This document shows positions 46,307 through 54,272 of a DNA stretch of 64,000 bases, piece after piece. The DNA comes from Rhodoblastus sp963727035 (GTDB lineage Bacteria; Pseudomonadota; Alphaproteobacteria; Rhizobiales; Beijerinckiaceae). The position numbers were made by a program, and so were the translations under genes. Each line of letters starts with the position of its first letter. Position 1 is the first letter of the stretch. Under the pieces are notes generated by a model. That model was not told the origin of the DNA. It worked only from the letters and a program-made list of their open reading frames with translations, and made no database searches. The stretch spans positions 1-64,000 of the forward strand of contig CAVSEY010000011.1 in assembly GCA_963727035.1 (NCBI GenBank), read 5' to 3'.

Positions 46307-46645
46307 TCAGACCGCGTCGGGACCAGTCTCGCCGGTGCGAATGCGGATCGCGCCCTCGATATTCGAAATGAAAATCTTGCCGTCGCCGATGCGACCGGTC
46401 TGGGCGGCTTTGCGAATGGCTTCGACGGCGCGGTCCACGGCGTCGTCCGTCAGAACCAGTTCGATTTTGACCTTGGGAAGGAAGTCCACGACATATTCGG
46501 CGCCGCGATAAAGTTCGGTGTGGCCTTTCTGGCGGCCGAACCCCTTGGCTTCGGTGACGGTAATCCCGTGAAGCCCGGCTTCCTGGAGGGCCTCCTTCAC
46601 TTCATCGAGCTTGAAGGGCTTGATGATCGCTTCGACTTTTTTCAT
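46307..46645 (-). CDS. glnB: nitrogen regulatory protein PII
   Basis: This 112-residue signal protein reads ATP/ADP, 2-oxoglutarate and uridylylation state. MKKVEAIIKPFKLDEVKEAL opens it. The T-loop GFGRQKGHTELYRGAEYVV has the uridylylation Tyr51. KIFISNIEGAIRIRTGETG closes it. The start is ATG 46645; the open frame reaches further but only Met1 here matches the family. Its place just upstream of glnA identifies it as GlnB rather than GlnK, since no amtB is adjacent. I find no clear NtrC or sigma54 site in the 180 bp upstream. Confidence 0.96.
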   Translation of the reverse strand: MKKVEAIIKPFKLDEVKEALQEAGLHGITVTEAKGFGRQKGHTELYRGAEYVVDFLPKVKIELVLTDDAVDRAVEAIRKAAQTGRIGDGKIFISNIEGAIRIRTGETGPDAV

Positions 46646-46828
46646 GCCTGGGCGGTTCTCCAGATCTCGCGCGCGCCGGCTTGTCGCGCCGTTTCGCGTT
46701 CGACGCAAGCGTCATAGCACCGCGTCGCGCGACAAGAAAGCGCCCGCGCGGACATTTTGGCGTCATTTTGATCGAATCGGCGGCAAATTGACCATTGGTT
46801 GATAAGAAACACTGTGAAATCGCTCATT

Positions 46829-47704
46829 TCAGGCCCCCGACTCGACTTTCGCAGGGCCTGTGGCGAGCGGCAGGTCGGCGCAGCCGCCCCAATCGCACCA
46901 GGAGCCGTCATAGACCGGCGCGGTTTCTCGGCCGAGCGTGGCGAGCGCCAGCGACAGGATCGCGGCGGTGACGCCCGATCCGCAGGTGGTCAGAATCGGA
47001 CGCGAAATATCGACGCCCGCCTTGGCGAAAGCGGCCGCCAGTTCGTGCGCCGGCTTTAGCCGGCCGTCGGTCAGCAGCGCCTCCCAATGGAGATTGAATG
47101 AGCCCGGAATCCGGCCCGCGCGCACGCCGGGGCGGGGTTCCGCCTCCTCGCCGCGAAAGCGCCCGGCCGAACGCGCGTCGACGATCTGCGGGGCGCCGGT
47201 CTGGCCGGCCCGCGCGCTCGCCGCCTTCACGTCGTCGCGGGTGGCGACCAGGGCGTGGTCGAGCCGGCAGGTGAAATGGCGGGGCTGCGGGAAAGCCTCG
47301 CCCTCGGCGATCGCGCGGCCTTCCGCGATCCATTTCGGCAGGCCGCCGTCGAGAATGAAGACGTCGCGCTTGCCGAAGGCGCGGAAGGTCCACCACACCC
47401 GCGGCGCCGAGAACAGGCCGTGGCTGTCGTAGACGACGATCGAAAAGCCGTCGCCGATCCCAAGCTTGCGCATGGCGCTGGAGAAGGCGACCGGATCTGG
47501 CAGCATATGCGGCAGGTCGGTCGATTTGTCGGCGATGGCGTCGATGTCGAAGAACACCGCGCCGGGAATGTGGCGCGCACGAAACTCCTCGGCGCCGTTG
47601 CGGTTGGCGTCGGGCATGTGCCAGGAGGCGTCCACGACGACAATCCCCGGCGCGCCAAGACGCTCTGCGAGCCAGTCGGTGGAAACCAGATGGGTCTCGG
47701 TCAA
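46829..47704 (-). CDS. sseA: 3-mercaptopyruvate sulfurtransferase (two-domain rhodanese)
   Basis: This protein of about 291 residues has two rhodanese domains: an inactive N-terminal one (VVVDASWHMPDANRN ... ARHIPGAVFFDIDAIADKST) and a C-terminal catalytic one. TTCGSGVTAAILSLAL holds the active Cys near residue 241, and the CGSGVT loop is specific for mercaptopyruvate over thiosulfate. YDGSWCDWGG is the usual ending. I chose TTG 47704 because GGGAGG lies 7 bases upstream and homology starts at TETHLVSTDWLAERLG. It lies downstream of cysK on the same strand with a hairpin between. Confidence 0.9.
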   Translation of the reverse strand: MTETHLVSTDWLAERLGAPGIVVVDASWHMPDANRNGAEEFRARHIPGAVFFDIDAIADKSTDLPHMLPDPVAFSSAMRKLGIGDGFSIVVYDSHGLFSAPRVWWTFRAFGKRDVFILDGGLPKWIAEGRAIAEGEAFPQPRHFTCRLDHALVATRDDVKAASARAGQTGAPQIVDARSAGRFRGEEAEPRPGVRAGRIPGSFNLHWEALLTDGRLKPAHELAAAFAKAGVDISRPILTTCGSGVTAAILSLALATLGRETAPVYDGSWCDWGGCADLPLATGPAKVESGA

Positions 47705-47776
47705 AAGCGCCTCCCTTTTCTCGGAACAGTTTAAAGGGTTTGGCCGTGGCAGAGAAGGTCTTGAAGGGTGCGGGCT

Positions 47777-47800
47777 CCTCTCCCCGCAGGCGGGGAGAGG
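47777..47800. repeat. palindromic hairpin between cysK and sseA
   Basis: cctctccccgc and gcggggagagg are perfect 11-bp arms with loop ag. This sequence type recurs in intergenic DNA of many alphaproteobacteria (established knowledge). It may act as a terminator or transcript stabiliser between the two genes. Confidence 0.7.
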
Positions 47801-47827
47801 GAGCGCCCGTCGCCTCATCGCGGCCCG

Positions 47828-48829
47828 TTACGCCAGCCAGCCCGGAACCGGCAGGCCTTTTCCGCGCAAGAATTCGGGATTGTAGAGCTTGGACGCGTAG
47901 CGCGCGCCGGAATCGCCCAGGATCGTCACAATGGTCTTTCCGGGGCCGAGGTCGCGGGCAAGGCGGATCGCGCCCGCGACGTTGATCGCGGAGGAGCCGC
48001 CGAGCAGCAGGCCTTCGTGCAAGGCGAGGTCGAACAGGATCGGCAGGGCCTCCTCGTCGGGAATCTGGTAGGCGATGTCGATCGGCGCGTCCACGAGATT
48101 GGCGGTGATGCGGCCCTGGCCGATCCCTTCCGTGATCGAGGAGCCGGAGGATTTCAGCTCGCCGGTGGTGTAATAGGCATAAAGCGCGGCGCCCATCGGA
48201 TCCGCGAGGCCAATCTTTATCGCCGGATTGCGGCGTTTCAGCGCCCGGCCGACGCCGGCCAAGGTGCCCCCGGTGCCGACCGCGCAAATAAAACCGTCGA
48301 GCTTTCCCTCAAGTTGGTCGTAAATTTCCGGGCCGGTGGTTTCCTCGTGCCCCTGCCGGTTGGCGACATTGTCGAACTGATTGGCCCAGACCGCGCCGGC
48401 GGGATTTTTTTCCGCCAGTTCTTCGGCCAGCCGGCCGGAATATTTCACGTAATTGTCGGGGTTGGCATAGGGGACGGCGGGGACTTCGATCAGCTCGGCG
48501 CCTTGCAGGCGCAAAAAACTTTTCTTTTCTTCCGACTGGGTGTTGGGAATGACGATGACAGTGCGAAAGCCCAGGGCGCTGGCGACCAAAGTCAGGCCGA
48601 TGCCGGTATTGCCCGCCGTGCCTTCGACGATGGTCCCGCCGGGTTTGAGCGCGCCGTTCGCAATGGCGTCGCGGATGATGGCCAGCGCCGCGCGGTCCTT
48701 GATCGAGCCGCCGGGATTCATGAATTCCGCCTTGCCGTAAATCTCGCAGCCGGTGGCTTTTGAGGCGGCGCGCAATTTGATGAGCGGCGTGCCGCCGATG
48801 GCGTCGAGAACAGATGACGTGACTTTCAT
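47828..48829 (-). CDS. cysK: cysteine synthase A (O-acetylserine sulfhydrylase)
   Basis: This 333-residue fold-type II PLP enzyme joins sulfide to O-acetylserine. IGGTPLIKLRAASKATGCEI opens it. NPGGSIKDRAALAIIRDAI has the PLP Lys44, VEGTAGNTGIGLTLVASALG is the substrate loop, and CAVGTGGTLAGVGRALKRRN is the phosphate-binding glycine loop. The TAGNTGIG variant (instead of TSGNTG) and length are typical of alphaproteobacterial CysK-like enzymes. It precedes sseA, linking both to sulfur metabolism. Confidence 0.93.
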   Translation of the reverse strand: MKVTSSVLDAIGGTPLIKLRAASKATGCEIYGKAEFMNPGGSIKDRAALAIIRDAIANGALKPGGTIVEGTAGNTGIGLTLVASALGFRTVIVIPNTQSEEKKSFLRLQGAELIEVPAVPYANPDNYVKYSGRLAEELAEKNPAGAVWANQFDNVANRQGHEETTGPEIYDQLEGKLDGFICAVGTGGTLAGVGRALKRRNPAIKIGLADPMGAALYAYYTTGELKSSGSSITEGIGQGRITANLVDAPIDIAYQIPDEEALPILFDLALHEGLLLGGSSAINVAGAIRLARDLGPGKTIVTILGDSGARYASKLYNPEFLRGKGLPVPGWLA

Positions 48830-48856
48830 GACCTACCCTATGAACTTTGGGCCAAG

Positions 48857-50287
48857 CTAACGATGCGTATCGCCGGCGGCAAGCGCGGCGAGCGCACGGC
48901 GGCGGGCGAAATCGTGATCGACGATTCTTTGCGGATAAGTCTTGCCCAGTTTCACGCCGGCTTCGGCGAGCACGGCTTCCGGCGCGGCCCAGGGTTTATG
49001 GATATAGGCGGCGGGCAGGCCAGCCAGTTCGGGACAAAAGCGGCGGACATAGTCGCCTTCGGGATCGAATTTCCCGCCCTGGAGCACGGGATTGAAAATG
49101 CGGAAATAAGGCGCGGCGTCGGCGCCGCAGCCGGCGACCCATTGCCAGCTGGCGGCATTATTGGCCTCGTCGGCGTCGGCGAGCGCGTCCCAGAAAAATT
49201 TCTCGCCCTCGCGCCAGTCGATCAGCAGATGTTTGGTGAGAAAAGAGGCGACGACCATGCGGGCGCGGTTGTGCATATGGCCGGTCGTCCACAATTCGCG
49301 CATCGCGGCGTCGACCACGGGATAGCCGGTTTTGCCGCGCCGCCAGGCTTCGAGCGCCGCCTCATCCTTGCGATAAGGAAAGCCGTCAAAACGCGGGTTG
49401 AAATTGCGCCAGCTCAATTCCGGATGGGCATAGAGCAAATGGTGCGAAAACTCGCGCCAGCCGAGTTCGGCCAGGAACTTGTCGCCGCCGACGGAAGGCG
49501 GGGTCGCGGCGAGAATCTGGCGCGGCGAAATTTCGCCGAAATGAAGGTGGGCGGAAAGGCGCGAGGTCCCGTCGAGGTCGAGGCGGTCGCGCTCGACCGG
49601 ATATCGGTCGATCTTGCGGTCGAGGAAGTCCAGGAGTCGTTTCCGCGCGCCCGCTTCGCCGGCGTCGGGATCGGGAAAATTTTTGGCCCAGTTCGGCCGG
49701 ACCGGCGCCAGTGTCAAGGCCTCGCGGGCAAGCGGCGCAGGCGCCTCGGCCGGCCAGGGCGCGGCGTCGAGCTTCTGCGGCGCGGGCAGGGGCGGGGCCG
49801 GCGTGACCTGCTCGCGCAAGGCGCGCCAGAACGGGGTGAAGACCTTGAACGCGCCGCCCGATCTGGATTTGACCTGCCACGGCTCGGCGAGAAGCGAGGC
49901 GTTGAAGCTGTGGACCTCGCAACCGCTTTCGCGCAAGGCCGTCTTCAACCGCGTGTCGAGCGCGATCTCCGCCCCGCCATAGCGCCGGCTCCAGAAAATC
50001 TTTTCCGCCCGCGCCGCGCGCGCGACCTCAAGGACCAGCCTTTGCGCCGGGCCGCGCAAAAAATGCAGTTTCGCGCCGCGCGCCGCGAGATCCTGTTCGA
50101 GCGCCGCCAAAGCGCGGTCGAGCCGCCAGCGGCTGGCCCCGCCGAGCGGGCGCAGGCCAGGGGTTTCGTCGTCGAGAATATAAAGACAAAGCAGCGGCAG
50201 GCCGCTGCCGGCCGCCGCCGTCAAAGCGGAATGGTCGCAGATGCGGAGATCATTGCGGAACCAGACGAGGGCGGCAGGTTGAGGCAT
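48857..50287 (-). CDS. phrB: deoxyribodipyrimidine photolyase (class I)
   Basis: This 476-residue flavoenzyme splits cyclobutane pyrimidine dimers with blue light. The N-terminal antenna domain begins PQPAALVWFRNDLRICDHSA. The FAD domain shows SRLSAHLHFGEISPRQIL, ELGWREFSHHLLYAHPELSW, YPVVDAAMRELWTTGHMHNR and ANNAASWQWVAGCGADAAPY, with the Trp residues used for flavin photoreduction. The start ATG 50287 is the first in frame, and the length is standard. It stands upstream of cysK on the same strand with a 27-bp gap. Confidence 0.95.
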   Translation of the reverse strand: MPQPAALVWFRNDLRICDHSALTAAAGSGLPLLCLYILDDETPGLRPLGGASRWRLDRALAALEQDLAARGAKLHFLRGPAQRLVLEVARAARAEKIFWSRRYGGAEIALDTRLKTALRESGCEVHSFNASLLAEPWQVKSRSGGAFKVFTPFWRALREQVTPAPPLPAPQKLDAAPWPAEAPAPLAREALTLAPVRPNWAKNFPDPDAGEAGARKRLLDFLDRKIDRYPVERDRLDLDGTSRLSAHLHFGEISPRQILAATPPSVGGDKFLAELGWREFSHHLLYAHPELSWRNFNPRFDGFPYRKDEAALEAWRRGKTGYPVVDAAMRELWTTGHMHNRARMVVASFLTKHLLIDWREGEKFFWDALADADEANNAASWQWVAGCGADAAPYFRIFNPVLQGGKFDPEGDYVRRFCPELAGLPAAYIHKPWAAPEAVLAEAGVKLGKTYPQRIVDHDFARRRALAALAAGDTHR

Positions 50288-50370
50288 GAGGCGGCGCGGA
50301 AAAGGTTTGACGCGGTTCTTTTACGCGAAAATCGTTCGAACCGCTCAACGCGGCTTTGGCGCGGAAGGAA

Positions 50371-51114
50371 TCAGGGCGTCTTTGCCGCAAAAATCCTTGC
50401 GATTTCAGCCTCGTCCAGCACCGAAAATTCGCCCGGCGCCAGATCGTCCCGCAGCGCGAGGGCGCCGATGGAGAGGCGGTGCAGCGCGGTCACATGGTTT
50501 CCCACCGCAGCGAACATGCGGCGGACCTGATGGTAGCGGCCCTCGTGCACGGTCAGCAGGGCCGTGCGTTGATCCAAAACTTCGATCTGCGCCGGCGACA
50601 GCGGTTTGTCCTCGCCCTCCAGCATCAGGGTTCCGGCGGCGAAAATTTTTCCCTCGTCGCCGCTCAACGGCCGGTCGAGCGTTGCGCGATAGGTTTTCGC
50701 TGTGGAAAAACGCGGCGAAATGATCCTGTGCAGCAGGGCGCCGTCGTCGGTGAGCAGCAGCAGGCCGGAGCTGTCCTTGTCGAGCCGCCCCACCGTCGAA
50801 ATCGCCGGGTCGCGCCGGCGCCAGCGATCCGGCAGCAGCGAAAAGACCAGCGGACCGGATTCCTTGCGGGAGCAGGTGACGCCCAACGGCTTGTTCATCA
50901 TCAGCACGACGCCGGGCAGGGGATCGAGTTCTTCGCCGTCCACGCTGAGGCGCGCGGCAAGCGCCGGGTCGAGGGCGATCCTTTGCTCCGCGTCACGCAG
51001 AATTTCGCCATCGAGACGAATGCGCCCGGCGCGGGCGAGCATTTGTATCTGGCGCCGCGAGCCATAGCCGAGATTGGCGAGCAGGCGGTCGAGCCGGATG
51101 GTTTTCCCGCTCAT
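50371..51114 (-). CDS. rsuA: 16S rRNA pseudouridine synthase, RsuA family
   Basis: This 247-residue protein has an N-terminal S4 RNA-binding domain (RLDRLLANLGYGSRRQIQML) and a catalytic domain with STVGRLDKDSSGLLLLTDDG, whose Asp attacks the uridine. LTVHEGRYHQVRRMFAAVGN is the conserved RNA contact. The short spacing and VFSLLP segment favour RsuA (Psi516) over RluB/E/F. Its ATG overlaps the stop of the RsmC-like gene upstream (ATGA, 51114-51111), so the two rRNA modification genes form an operon. Confidence 0.9.
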   Translation of the reverse strand: MSGKTIRLDRLLANLGYGSRRQIQMLARAGRIRLDGEILRDAEQRIALDPALAARLSVDGEELDPLPGVVLMMNKPLGVTCSRKESGPLVFSLLPDRWRRRDPAISTVGRLDKDSSGLLLLTDDGALLHRIISPRFSTAKTYRATLDRPLSGDEGKIFAAGTLMLEGEDKPLSPAQIEVLDQRTALLTVHEGRYHQVRRMFAAVGNHVTALHRLSIGALALRDDLAPGEFSVLDEAEIARIFAAKTP

Positions 51115-52037
51115 CGGATCGCCTCGATCACCTTGAAGCCGGCTTCCTCGGCGATCGGCGACACGGAGCGGAAGTTTTTGGCCAGCGCGGCCTCATAGGG
51201 CAGATGGCGGTTCGCCACCAGCCAGCACCGCCCGCCGCGGCGCAGATTGGCCGCGGCGCTGGCGATGAAGCCGCGGCCAAGCTCTTTGCTTTCCTTGCCC
51301 GCCTCGTGGAAGGGCGGGTTCATGGCGATGAAATCGAACGGCCCGTTGTTGAGGCCGCGCACGTCGGCCCAGAGAATCGTCGCGCGCGGATCGGCGACAT
51401 TGCGGGCGCAAAGCTCGGTCGCGCGCCGGTCGATATCGACCAAAACAAGCGATTTCACTTTTGGCGAGGCCAGAATCCCGTGGGCGACGACCCCGAGGCC
51501 GCAACCGAAATCGGCGCCATGGCCGGAAAAATCCGGCAAGTGGCGGATCAGCAGCGCCGAGCCGGGGTCGATCCGGTCCCAGGAAAAGACCCCGGGCTGG
51601 GTCCACAGGCCAAGCGATGGCGAAAAACGCGGGGCGCCGTCCGCGATCGCCGCGGCGACCGCGGCGGGGTCGCTTTGGGCGCTCGCGGCGCACAGCCGAT
51701 GATGGCGCTTCGAACTTTCATGGCTCGGGCAGCCGAGCCCCGCCAGTTCCTTCGCGATCCGGCCGCCCCCCTTGTCCTTGGGCGCCATGACGAGGAAGGG
51801 CGCGCCGGGCGCCAGCGCCCGCAGGGCGAGGGCGAGCGCGTAACGCCGCTCGACGGCGCCCGGCGGGGCGAGCAGGACGAGATTGGCCAGCGCGCCGGGC
51901 GGGACGGCGGCAAGGTCGCCGGCCAAGTGGCCGTCAAGGTCGCCGGCCGCGGGCGCCAGCGGCGAGAACTGGCGCGCGGCGGGCGCCGTTTGGGCGAGTT
52001 CCGGCGGCGGCGCGCCGAACAGATTGTCGTAGATCAT
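51111..52037 (-). CDS. RsmC-like ribosomal RNA (guanine-N2) methyltransferase
   Basis: This 308-residue protein has a degenerate N-terminal Rossmann half and a C-terminal MTS domain. DFSGHGADFGCGLGVVAHGI is motif I, KSLVLVDIDRRATELCARNV motif II, and FDFIAMNPPFHEAGKESKEL the N-P-P-F catalytic motif IV of N2-guanine methyltransferases. RsmC modifies G1207 of 16S rRNA, and RlmG-type activity cannot be excluded. The ATG at 52037 is the first in frame. It is translationally coupled to rsuA downstream. Confidence 0.86.
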   Translation of the reverse strand: MIYDNLFGAPPPELAQTAPAARQFSPLAPAAGDLDGHLAGDLAAVPPGALANLVLLAPPGAVERRYALALALRALAPGAPFLVMAPKDKGGGRIAKELAGLGCPSHESSKRHHRLCAASAQSDPAAVAAAIADGAPRFSPSLGLWTQPGVFSWDRIDPGSALLIRHLPDFSGHGADFGCGLGVVAHGILASPKVKSLVLVDIDRRATELCARNVADPRATILWADVRGLNNGPFDFIAMNPPFHEAGKESKELGRGFIASAAANLRRGGRCWLVANRHLPYEAALAKNFRSVSPIAEEAGFKVIEAIR

Positions 52038-52119
52038 GCTCTCCCCGGACGATCGGGATAAGCGCGTTCTTGCCGATTCAGGGACACGGGAAAGCCGGCG
52101 CGATCAAGGGGCAAAGTGG

Positions 52120-52192
52120 CTCCCTGAGCAGGACTCGAACCTGCGACCCAGCGATTAACAGTCGCTTGCTCTACCGGCTGAGCTATCAGGGA
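52120..52192 (-). tRNA. tRNA-Asn(GTT)
   Basis: The minus strand gives a full 73-nt cloverleaf. The 5' arm is TCCCTGA, the D-arm GCTCAGCCGGTAGAGC, the anticodon stem AGCGA/TCGCT with loop CTGTTAA (anticodon GTT), the T-arm GCAGG-TTCGAGT-CCTGC, and the acceptor TCAGGGA. The discriminator is G and CCA is encoded at 52119-52117. There is no integrase nearby. Confidence 0.96.
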
Positions 52193-52511
52193 TCGCGCTT
52201 GCGATGGGCGCCGTATAGCAGCGAAGAATCCGATTGAAAAGGCCGAAATGGAAAATTCGCGACAGACGCCCGCAAAGGCCCGGCGAAGTCCGTCGCCGGC
52301 CGCGCAAGAAAATTTGATGACGGCTCGAAATCCTGAGCACGACCGGCGCGCAGCACAGGCCATCGATACAACTATTTGACAATCAAGGATATTTAGCGCC
52401 TAAAAGCGCCGATTGGGGCGGCAGACTCGTCACCTTGTCGTCTACGTCATCTGATTGACGTACGATTTGAGTTGCGTCTTTATGCTCGCAAAATCCCTGC
52501 AAGGCCCACTC
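52193..52511. other. gene-free stretch between tRNA-Asn and a small gene
   Basis: About 320 bp contain the tRNA promoter region and the leader of the small plus-strand gene. Open frames across it are shadows of the tRNA and low-complexity DNA. I see nothing else. Confidence 0.45.
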
Positions 52512-52859
52512 ATGCGTCAAATTGGCTCCCTGCCTCTCACCGGCGCCGAAAAGCAGCGCCGTCACCGCGAACGCGTCAAAGCCCGCCTGGCCGAGGCCGA
52601 GCGCCTCAAGGCGCTGCTTGCCGTCGGAGATAGCGTGTTTTGTTCTGGGCTCGCGGCCTTTTACGACCATATTTTGGCGGATCTCGGCGCGGCGACGGCG
52701 GAGCGCGACCAGTTGAGCGCCGAGCTTCCGGCGATCCAAAGCGAAGTGCGTGCGGCGCTGGAAGCGCGCGCCCGCAACGATCTCGAACGGGCAAGGGCGC
52801 CGGCGCGCAAGAGCGCGACTCGCGAAGCTGCGCGGAGCAGCCGCAAGAAGGCGAGCTAG
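52512..52859 (+). CDS. small charged hypothetical protein
   Basis: This 115-residue protein starts MRQIGSLPLTGAEKQRRHRE. The TGAEKQRRHRERVKARLAEA opening is seen in many short alphaproteobacterial proteins of unknown role. It continues as a probable long coiled coil (YDHILADLGAATAERDQLSA, then VRAALEARARNDLERARAPA) and ends in a Lys/Arg tail, suggesting nucleic-acid binding. The open frame allows an earlier start at 52455. The last four bases overlap the convergent DUF815 gene. Confidence 0.55.
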   Translation: MRQIGSLPLTGAEKQRRHRERVKARLAEAERLKALLAVGDSVFCSGLAAFYDHILADLGAATAERDQLSAELPAIQSEVRAALEARARNDLERARAPARKSATREAARSSRKKAS

Positions 52860-53734
52860 CCTTCCAACGTGCGGCCGAGCCTGCCGGCGAGGTCCTGGAT
52901 ATATTGGAACGCCACGCGGCCCGACCGGGATCCGCGGGTGATCGCCCATTCCAGAGCCTCGGCGCGAATTTGCTGCTCGGGCGCCTCGAGCCGGTAATGA
53001 TCGACATAGCCGAAGACCATGGCGAGATAATCGTCCTGGCTGCATTTGTGGAAGCCGAGCCAAAGCCCGAAACGATCCGACAGCGAAACTTTCTCCTCGA
53101 CCGCCTCGCCCGGATTGATCGCGGTGGAGCGTTCGTTGTCGACCATGTCGCGCGGCAGGAGGTGGCGGCGGTTGGAGGTCGCGTAGAACAGGACATTGGC
53201 GGGCCGCCCCTCGACCCCGCCTTCGAGCGCCGCCTTCAGCGACTTGTAGGAGGCGTCGCCGCCGTCGAAGGACAGGTCGTCGCAGAAGACGATGAAGCGC
53301 CGGTCGGCGTCGCGCAGCAGGGCCATCAAGGCGGGCAGCGATTCAATGTCCTCGCGGTGGATTTCGATCAGCTTGAGGCCGGAAAAACCCGGCGTCCCGG
53401 CAAGCCGCGCGTTGACGTCGGCGTGGACGGCCTTGACCAGCGACGATTTGCCCATGCCGCGCGCGCCCCACAGCAGCACATTATTGGCCGGCAGGCCGCG
53501 GGCGAAACGCTCGCTATTGGCCCGAAGCTGGTCGCGCAGATAATCGACACCGCGCAGCAGGCCGATGTCGACGCGGCTGACCCTTTGCACCGGAACGAGC
53601 GCTTCCGTCTCCGCGCGCCAGACGAAGGCGTCGGCGGCGGCGAAATCGGGCCGGGGCGGTGGCGGCGGACTCAGGCGCTCCAGCGCCTCGGCGATTCGGG
53701 CCAGCAGGTTTTCGGTCGATTCGGGGAAGGTCAT
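52856..53734 (-). CDS. DUF815 family AAA-type ATPase
   Basis: This 292-residue protein has Walker A NVLLWGARGMGKSSLVKAVH and Walker B RRFIVFCDDLSFDGGDASYK. SLKAALEGGVEGRPANVLFY and ATSNRRHLLPRDM follow, the hallmark of DUF815. NERSTAINPGEAVEEKVSLS and DRFGLWLGFHKCSQDDYLAM complete the family signature. The family is widespread but has no firm role; a DnaC/AAA-like chaperone function is inference. It stands alone upstream, tail to tail with the small charged gene. Confidence 0.88.
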   Translation of the reverse strand: MTFPESTENLLARIAEALERLSPPPPPRPDFAAADAFVWRAETEALVPVQRVSRVDIGLLRGVDYLRDQLRANSERFARGLPANNVLLWGARGMGKSSLVKAVHADVNARLAGTPGFSGLKLIEIHREDIESLPALMALLRDADRRFIVFCDDLSFDGGDASYKSLKAALEGGVEGRPANVLFYATSNRRHLLPRDMVDNERSTAINPGEAVEEKVSLSDRFGLWLGFHKCSQDDYLAMVFGYVDHYRLEAPEQQIRAEALEWAITRGSRSGRVAFQYIQDLAGRLGRTLEG

Positions 53735-53843
53735 GGCGGCGCGGGAGAAAAGAGCGGTCGCCTTGGTCTAAGCCCTTGTCGGCGCCGCCTCAAGCGCGAT
53801 CATGGCCCTGCCGGCCTGAAATCGTGACGGTCCTGCCGGAGAT

Positions 53844-54272
53844 TCATTGCGTCCGGCTGACCTGCCCGTCGAGGAAGGTCAGCTTTCCGGCGTCGTCGGC
53901 GCGCCAGAAAACATAGGCGTCCGGCTCGCCCCAGCGCCGGCTGATCCAGCGGGCGCCGAAGACGCTGTCGTCATTGGGGCAGGGGGGGAACAGCTCGAAT
54001 CCTTGCGCGGTCAGCAGCGCTGAAAGCGCGCCCGCATCGGAGCCGAGCGGAAAGTTCTGCCGCAATTTCGCGCCGAGCGCGGCGGGCGGCGGGACGCCCC
54101 GTTTCAGCAGCGCCCTTTCTTCCTGCAGCGTGCTCGCCGGGCAGGGCGCGCTGCGCATCCCGTCGTCGGGCAGGCCGGCGACCAGGGCGGGAGGCGGCGC
54201 CGAAGCGCCGAACAGCCAGAAAGCCGCGCCGACGAGCGCGAACAAGGTCAGAAGGACGACAGCGACTTTCAC
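53844..54272 (-). CDS. exported hypothetical protein
   Basis: This 142-residue protein starts with a signal/anchor MKVAVVLLTLFALVGAAFWL. The mature part contains two Cys-Pro sites (APCPASTLQEERALLKRG; LFPPCPNDDSVFGARWISRR) and a small alpha/beta region ending WRADDAGKLTFLDGQVSRTQ. It begins one base after the accC stop, on the same strand, so it is probably co-transcribed with accBC. I do not recognise the family. Confidence 0.65.
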   Translation of the reverse strand: MKVAVVLLTLFALVGAAFWLFGASAPPPALVAGLPDDGMRSAPCPASTLQEERALLKRGVPPPAALGAKLRQNFPLGSDAGALSALLTAQGFELFPPCPNDDSVFGARWISRRWGEPDAYVFWRADDAGKLTFLDGQVSRTQ

